From the NCBI GenBank assembly GCA_040757115.1, contig JBFLYA010000064.1:1-18800 (forward strand): a stretch of DNA of 18,800 bases, in the 5' to 3' direction. The stretch comes from a bacterium. Its GTDB lineage: Bacteria; UBA9089; CG2-30-40-21; SBAY01. A model generated the notes under the pieces. That model did not search any database. It had not been told where the DNA came from and worked only from the letters and a program-made list of their open reading frames with translations. A program made the translations under genes and the position numbers. Positions 16,894-18,800 of this stretch are shown one piece after another. Within the stretch, counting starts at the first letter, position 1; every line of letters starts with the position of its first letter.

Positions 16894-16922
16894 AATATAC
16901 CACAAAATTTTAATATTGTCAA
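16894..16922 (-). promoter_or_regulatory. Sigma70-type promoter (TTGACA-N17-TATATT) for the FecR-domain gene
   Basis: On the minus strand TTGACA (16917-16922) and TATATT (16894-16899, five of six consensus bases) are separated by exactly 17 nt. TGG precedes the -10, giving an extended -10 TGn. The -35 starts 6 bp after the radical SAM gene's stop codon. The first gene downstream is the FecR-domain gene. The resulting leader would be about 270 nt, of which 208 bp are the inserted element and its duplicated target, so the ancestral leader was only about 65 nt. Confidence 0.7.
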
Positions 16923-16927
16923 CTATT

Positions 16928-18334
16928 TTATTTACTCTTCATCACCCTAACTGCGGCTTTGGCATAGCGGAGGAAATCTTTTAGAGACTTCAAGCCTAAC
17001 ATCTGTTTGAGGATAAATTGAGGTCTCACATAAAAACTTTTATAGGCATAGTTTAATAACTCTATTAGTTCATCATAACTTAAATTCTCGTTCCAGACCT
17101 GCGGAATGAAATCTTTAGCAGGATATTGTGCAAATTTTAACCAATAATCTTCTTTAAATATTTTCTTATCTAATCCTAATTGATAGAGGTCGGTATGTGG
17201 ATATGGGGTAGTAATCGTGAATTGGACGAAATCAGGGTTAATTTTTTGGGCAAAGTGGATTGTCTGTAAAATTTCATCTTTAGTCTCACCCGGTGAGCCA
17301 ATCATAAAATCCGCATAGGTAATAAGCCCCGCGGCTTTAGTCAGTTTAAACACATCTATTACTTGCTCTGTAGTTATTCCCTTGCGTAACACCTTGAGGA
17401 TTCTATTAGTTCCTGCCTCAACTCCATAAGATACTCTTATACAACCTGCCTGTTTTAATTTTTGAAGCATCTCTCTATCTACCGTATTTATTCTGGCTCG
17501 AATTTCCCAGACTACCTCTAACTTCCTTTTCATTATCTCATCACATATCCCCATAACCATATCTTTTTTAACCGTAAACAGGTCATCGAAGAAAAATACT
17601 TCTTTTATCCCCAGATTAAGGATTTCTTGAATTTCATCAACGACATTCTCGGGACTACGAAACCTGACTTTTCTGCCAAAGGCATGATAACAAAATAAAC
17701 AATTATACGGACACCCTCTTGAAGAAAACATAGTCGTCATCTGTTCTCTTTGTCCATGAATAGAATAGTATCTATTTAAAGGAAGTAGATGTCTTGCGGG
17801 AAACGGCAGGGTATCTAAATCCTGAACATATTCTTGAAAAGGATTGATAAATATTTTTCCATTACTTTTAAATCCTATCCCTTTAATCTGGGATTTGTCA
17901 TCAGCTAAATGTTTGACCAACTCACAAAAACTAATCTCTCCTTCACCGATTATCACTGCATCAACACTCTCTTGAGATAAAGTTTCTTTTGGATAAATCC
18001 CGCAATGAGGACCTCCTAAAACGACATAAATGTTTTTATTCACATTTTTGACAAGATTAGCAATATTAAAGACATCAATCAAACTAAAGGTAGTCGTAGT
18101 AATACCCACGACATCTGGGGCGGTTTGTTGAATTTGAATTTGTAGTTCCTGTGAGTTCAGGTTTTCGGCTAAGGCATCAATAATTTCTACCTTAAATGGT
18201 GTGTGGTTTTCCAGATAGCCAGCAATCAATGCCAGACCAAGTGGTGGATAAAATCCCCTCTCCTCTTCGACATATTTGGGCAAACAGGTAGTAATCATAT
18301 TTTTTAATGTCGGATTGATTAACAAAACCTTCAT
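16928..18334 (-). CDS. Cobalamin-binding-domain radical SAM protein (468 aa)
   Basis: The start MKVLLINPT is typical of B12-binding/radical SAM proteins. Residues 1-145 form a Rossmann-like B12-binding domain (PPLGLALIAGYLE at 30-42, DVVGITTTTFS at 74-84, VVLGGPHCGIYP at 104-115, VIIGEGE at 127-133). The canonical DxHxxG base-off cobalamin motif is not visible, as in many members. The radical SAM domain follows, with SRGCPYNCLFC carrying the [4Fe-4S] cysteines C208, C212 and C215, then EVFFFDDLFT, VSYGVEAGTNRILKVLRKG, and DFMIGSPGETKDEI. Members methylate or rearrange lipids, cofactors and natural products using SAM and often B12. The substrate cannot be told here. ATG 18334 is preceded by a weak AGGT site, and a repeat element begins 11 bp upstream. 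No functional link to the surface genes downstream is evident. Confidence 0.9.
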   Translation of the reverse strand: MKVLLINPTLKNMITTCLPKYVEEERGFYPPLGLALIAGYLENHTPFKVEIIDALAENLNSQELQIQIQQTAPDVVGITTTTFSLIDVFNIANLVKNVNKNIYVVLGGPHCGIYPKETLSQESVDAVIIGEGEISFCELVKHLADDKSQIKGIGFKSNGKIFINPFQEYVQDLDTLPFPARHLLPLNRYYSIHGQREQMTTMFSSRGCPYNCLFCYHAFGRKVRFRSPENVVDEIQEILNLGIKEVFFFDDLFTVKKDMVMGICDEIMKRKLEVVWEIRARINTVDREMLQKLKQAGCIRVSYGVEAGTNRILKVLRKGITTEQVIDVFKLTKAAGLITYADFMIGSPGETKDEILQTIHFAQKINPDFVQFTITTPYPHTDLYQLGLDKKIFKEDYWLKFAQYPAKDFIPQVWNENLSYDELIELLNYAYKSFYVRPQFILKQMLGLKSLKDFLRYAKAAVRVMKSK

Positions 18335-18418
18335 ATTACCTAATTGTAAGCGTTCAGGTGGTGTAACAAAAGGAGATGTGGAGATTAAGGAGATAGGGAG
18401 ATATTATTAAAAAAATTG

Positions 18419-18647
18419 GTAACTATTCACCATTCACAATTCACCATTCACAATTTCTTCCCTAAATTTCCTTAATAATGGTGAATGGTGAATTGTCAAT
18501 TGTGAATTGTGAATTATCACTCTTCACGGTGTCAAGCAAACTTGGCCCAAGAATTCGATGCACCGCTATAGCGCATCCAATGACTCTATTCGATAATTCA
18601 TCAAATTTCACTTCGTGTTCTCCGTCCCCTTCGTGGTGAATAGTTAC
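18419..18647. mobile_element. Nested 229-bp miniature element with 14-bp TIR and 8-bp target duplication
   Basis: Perfect 14-bp inverted ends, GTAACTATTCACCA (18419-18432) and TGGTGAATAGTTAC (18634-18647), are flanked flush by the exact 8-bp repeat AAAAATTG (18411-18418 and 18648-18655). The uninterrupted copy at 14936-15172 shows the empty site. The left half is a hairpin of CACCATTCACAATT-type units and their complements. The right half contains a GxxExxY gene fragment and a CACGAAG-type stretch. No transposase is encoded. Confidence 0.9.
18525..18608 (-). pseudogene. GxxExxY-family gene fragment carried by the nested element
   Basis: Twenty-eight codons read KFDELSNRVIGCAIAVHRIL followed by GPSLLDTV, matching the N-terminal signature of GxxExxY proteins (usually LSxxVIGAAIEVHRxLGPGLLESVYE, over 120 residues). 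The frame then enters repeat-derived sequence and stops at 18462, so the conserved core ending ExxY is missing and the normally conserved Glu before VHR is Ala. Upstream codons come from the CACGAAG-type repeat. It is a captured gene remnant, not a functional gene. Confidence 0.75.
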
Positions 18648-18800
18648 AAAAATTGAAATTAATAGAAACTTATAGAAATTTGTTGTTTTCCACAATCAAT
18701 TTCTACCTATTTCTATAAATTTCAATCTATTTCTATTATCTTATCTCCATATCACTCTTATCTCCTTATCCCCTTTCTTACACTTTTGATATATAGCCTG

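Larger units (their letters stand above)
18346..18800. mobile_element. Palindromic element, copy 2, interrupted and cut by the window edge
   Basis: It starts GTAAGCGTTCAGG (18346-18358) and matches the element at 14936-15172 nearly base for base up to 18418. It resumes at 18648 and continues to the window edge, where the right terminal repeat is cut at CCTG. Between the halves lies the nested insertion 18419-18647. Its left end is 11 bp upstream of the radical SAM start codon, so transcription of that gene must start inside or beyond the element. A few bases differ from copy 1 (for example a shortened TAGAAACT segment). Confidence 0.8.

Noticed and set aside
18462-18695. A 77-residue minus-strand frame as a real small gene
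   Set aside because: Only 28 codons resemble GxxExxY; both ends are repeat-derived and cross the nested element's right boundary.

Overview
The window is an AT-rich stretch of a diderm (Gram-negative type) bacterial genome. Every convincing gene lies on the minus strand. The main signs are Sec signal peptides, a predicted outer-membrane beta-barrel, a FecR-domain protein, a giant Ig/FN3/PKD surface protein ending in a FlgD-type Ig domain, and intergenic DNA crowded with palindromic miniature repeats of the CACAGAG, CACGAAG and AAGGAGAT kinds. This style resembles uncultured candidate phyla such as Omnitrophota or Desantisbacteria-like lineages. That placement is an impression, not a demonstration.

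Layout in the direction of transcription (high to low coordinates). 18346-18800 is the first part of a long palindromic repeat element. It is itself interrupted by a second miniature element (18419-18647) with 14-bp inverted ends and an exact 8-bp target duplication, which carries a 28-codon fragment of a GxxExxY-family gene. 16928-18334 is a B12-binding/radical SAM protein. A strong sigma70-type promoter (16894-16922) follows, then a 200-bp miniature element with an exact 8-bp target duplication (16653-16852), then the FecR-domain protein (15257-16615). 14848-15239 is a nested pair of palindromic elements. 13171-14823 is a putative outer-membrane beta-barrel protein. 12750-13170 holds another probable miniature element, a second strong promoter and a leader with attenuator-like features. 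492-12749 is a 4085-residue secreted repeat protein. 303-491 is a short intergenic stretch with an imperfect inverted repeat, and 1-302 is the start of a heptad-repeat coiled-coil protein running off the window.

The most coherent functional reading is a cell-surface module: secreted FecR-domain protein, outer-membrane barrel and giant filamentous Ig-repeat protein, all exported and collinear. A physical partnership is inferred only from adjacency and localisation.

Two things stand out. First, the giant gene is being rebuilt by recombination: three Ig modules form a supermodule of about 314 residues repeated four times, and the last two copies (942 bp each) differ by one base as read. Second, the intergenic regions are shaped by at least three families of non-autonomous elements, some nested, two with exact 8-bp target duplications. 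One has separated a promoter from its gene, and others abut translation start regions.
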